Source: Symbiodinium natans
Taxonomy: Eukaryota > Sar > Dinophyceae > Suessiales > Symbiodiniaceae
Assembly (NCBI GenBank): GCA_905221605.1
Contig: CAJNDS010000031.1
Location: 186,734-250,733 of the forward strand
Direction of reading: 5' to 3'
DNA length: 64,000 nucleotides
Shown in pieces: positions 62,772-64,000 of the stretch (within the stretch, counting starts at the first letter, position 1; each line of letters starts with the position of its first letter). The notes below the pieces were generated by a model that was given only the letters and a program-made list of their open reading frames with translations, was not told where the DNA came from and made no database searches. Position numbers and translations under genes: made by a program.

Positions 62772-63944
62772 ATGTTGCAGGCTATCGTCTTGCCATCGCG
62801 CCTCGTGCATCGACATGTGCTGAGTTCACGGAGGTGCATGCAATCCTCGGCTGGCCAATTGACAGCGAAGCTGCGTCGTTGCCACTGTGCGTCGGATGTC
62901 ATCAGTCTCGTGCGCACAGCAGTCGACTCGCAAATGCTGGATGGCATTCTGTGGGCGGCGGCGATGCAGCGCATGAGCATCGTGGAGAAGGGGAGGGAGG
63001 AGAAGGAGGAGAAGGAGGACAGAAAGTATGACAAGGCCGAGGTGCGGCAAGGGCAGCAGTGTGTGCGGCAAGGCTGGGAGTTGCTGATGGGTATGGGCAC
63101 CACTTATCTTCCTCATGTTGGACATCGAGAGCTGGCGGTTGTGGCAGTTGCTGTTTCGAAATCTGCGAAAACTTCGAAGCGGGATAAAAGATATCAAGGC
63201 GGAAATGGCCGGAGGTGCTTTCTGAGCTCTGTCATTCGGACCGCTTTGAGTGCCAGTGAGAGCATCTCCGTTCGCCATCTTGCAAACCTCGCTTGGTCGG
63301 CTGCGACGATGCAGGTGGCCGCTGACGAGCTCTTTGAAGCTGCAGCCTCGGCTGTGGCGGTGCAGAGGTGCAACGCCCGTGACAGCTCGCAGCTGTTATG
63401 GGCATTTGGGCGGTCAAGCCATAAGCTCGGGGTAGAAGTCTTGGAGACCTTGGCCGGACGACATATGTCCCCACGGATGTTCCCTACGTTTGGTGACCAT
63501 GATATTGCAGCAACGATTTGGGGCGTAGCAACTTTGGCTGCTCTTAGAGAGCCCAAGGACAAAGGACGACAGTTTATCAAGGAATTCACAGCTCATGCAG
63601 CGGGGCGTTCATCTGAATTCTCCCCGCAGGGCTTGTCCATGCTATTCTGGGGCACAGCAACGCTGGTCTCAAAGGGAGTAGACATGCCGAGCTCCGTGCT
63701 GATCCGTGCATGTGCGCCCCAGGTGGTAAAGCTTGCGCCAAGGTTTACCACTCAAGGTGCTGCCAACATTCTCTGGTCGCTGTCCACTCTTGCAAGGGTA
63801 GAGCAAGATGGTGTACGAGAAGCTTCAAGCTTTGAGGCCCGACACTTAGTAACGTCTTGCCCACAGGTCAACATGCCTGAAGGCCCTAACGAAGTTTATT
63901 CTAAGGACGTTGGCTCCCTATCATCAGATGCAGGCCGGTCTTGA
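62772..63944 (+). CDS. Organelle-targeted helical-repeat RNA-binding-type protein (OPR/HPR, RAP-family-like)
   Basis: I choose Met at 62772, not the earlier in-frame Met at 62706, because it opens MLQAIVLPSRLVHRHVLSSR, a classic mitochondrial presequence. A charged linker (KGREEKEEKEDRKYDK) leads to at least five alpha-helical repeats about 40 residues apart: NLAWSAATMQVAADELFEA, SSQLLWAFGRSSHKLGVEV, DIAATIWGVATLAALREPK, GLSMLFWGTATLVSKGVDM and AANILWSLSTLARVEQDG. The N-hyd-hyd-W-hyd pattern is that of OPR/HPR and FASTK-like proteins, which act on mitochondrial or plastid RNA in algae and apicomplexans. No RAP domain is visible before the end. A putative intron at about 63811-63866 may change the frame (then LKALTKFILRTLAPYHQMQA), so the true 3' end could lie elsewhere or beyond the window. 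Confidence 0.72.
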   Translation: MLQAIVLPSRLVHRHVLSSRRCMQSSAGQLTAKLRRCHCASDVISLVRTAVDSQMLDGILWAAAMQRMSIVEKGREEKEEKEDRKYDKAEVRQGQQCVRQGWELLMGMGTTYLPHVGHRELAVVAVAVSKSAKTSKRDKRYQGGNGRRCFLSSVIRTALSASESISVRHLANLAWSAATMQVAADELFEAAASAVAVQRCNARDSSQLLWAFGRSSHKLGVEVLETLAGRHMSPRMFPTFGDHDIAATIWGVATLAALREPKDKGRQFIKEFTAHAAGRSSEFSPQGLSMLFWGTATLVSKGVDMPSSVLIRACAPQVVKLAPRFTTQGAANILWSLSTLARVEQDGVREASSFEARHLVTSCPQVNMPEGPNEVYSKDVGSLSSDAGRS

Positions 63945-64000
63945 TGTAGCAGAGCTTAAGGGCCCTTTCTTCACGAGGTGCTGACACAGTTGACACAGTC

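Overview
The window looks like nuclear DNA of a dinoflagellate, most likely a Symbiodiniaceae-type alga. This rests on what can be read directly. Conserved domains are split into many short exons. Introns often start with GC (sometimes apparently GA) instead of GT and end in AG followed by G. Gene blocks run on one strand for tens of kb. Microsatellites and minisatellites are abundant. There is a Ty1/copia remnant whose Gag carries CCCH zinc fingers, a possible spliced-leader relic, and interstitial TTTAGGG-type telomere repeats. No bacterial operon, ribosome binding site, rRNA or convincing tRNA was seen. Most long open frames here are not genes; true genes had to be pieced together exon by exon, so boundaries are approximate unless stated.

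Left block (about 1-45.7 kb): every recognisable gene lies on the minus strand. From left to right these are a protein kinase fragment (1-640), an intronless nucleotide-sugar/triose-phosphate-type transporter (1040-2299), a multi-exon metallophosphoesterase (9.3-11.4 kb), a multi-exon TPR co-chaperone-like protein (12.3-15.7 kb), a J-domain protein (26.0-27.3 kb, perhaps with more exons up to 28.8 kb), an F-box protein (38.3-40.0 kb), a carnitine-acyltransferase-like C-terminal piece (40.4-40.9 kb) and a second J-protein of DNAJA type (40.9-43.7 kb). Between them are minus-strand exon clusters that read like protein but that I could not assign to a family.

Middle (about 46-56.3 kb): a repeat-rich region where the coding strand switches. 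It holds copia fragments in both orientations, LTR-like repeats (one copy half-inverted), an array of GTGCGTTTT...AAAACGCAC hairpin modules, telomere-like repeats, several in-frame minisatellites, and long G-rich GGGGGCTTAA tracts.

Right block (about 56.9 kb to the end): genes are on the plus strand. They are a cationic amino-acid transporter (SLC7/CAT type) in about 20 tiny exons, an unassigned open frame, and an organelle-type helical-repeat (OPR/HPR, RAP-family-like) protein. Two J-proteins and a TPR co-chaperone-like gene on one strand hint at a chaperone-rich neighbourhood. Divergent one-strand blocks around a repeat-rich switch are the main structural theme.
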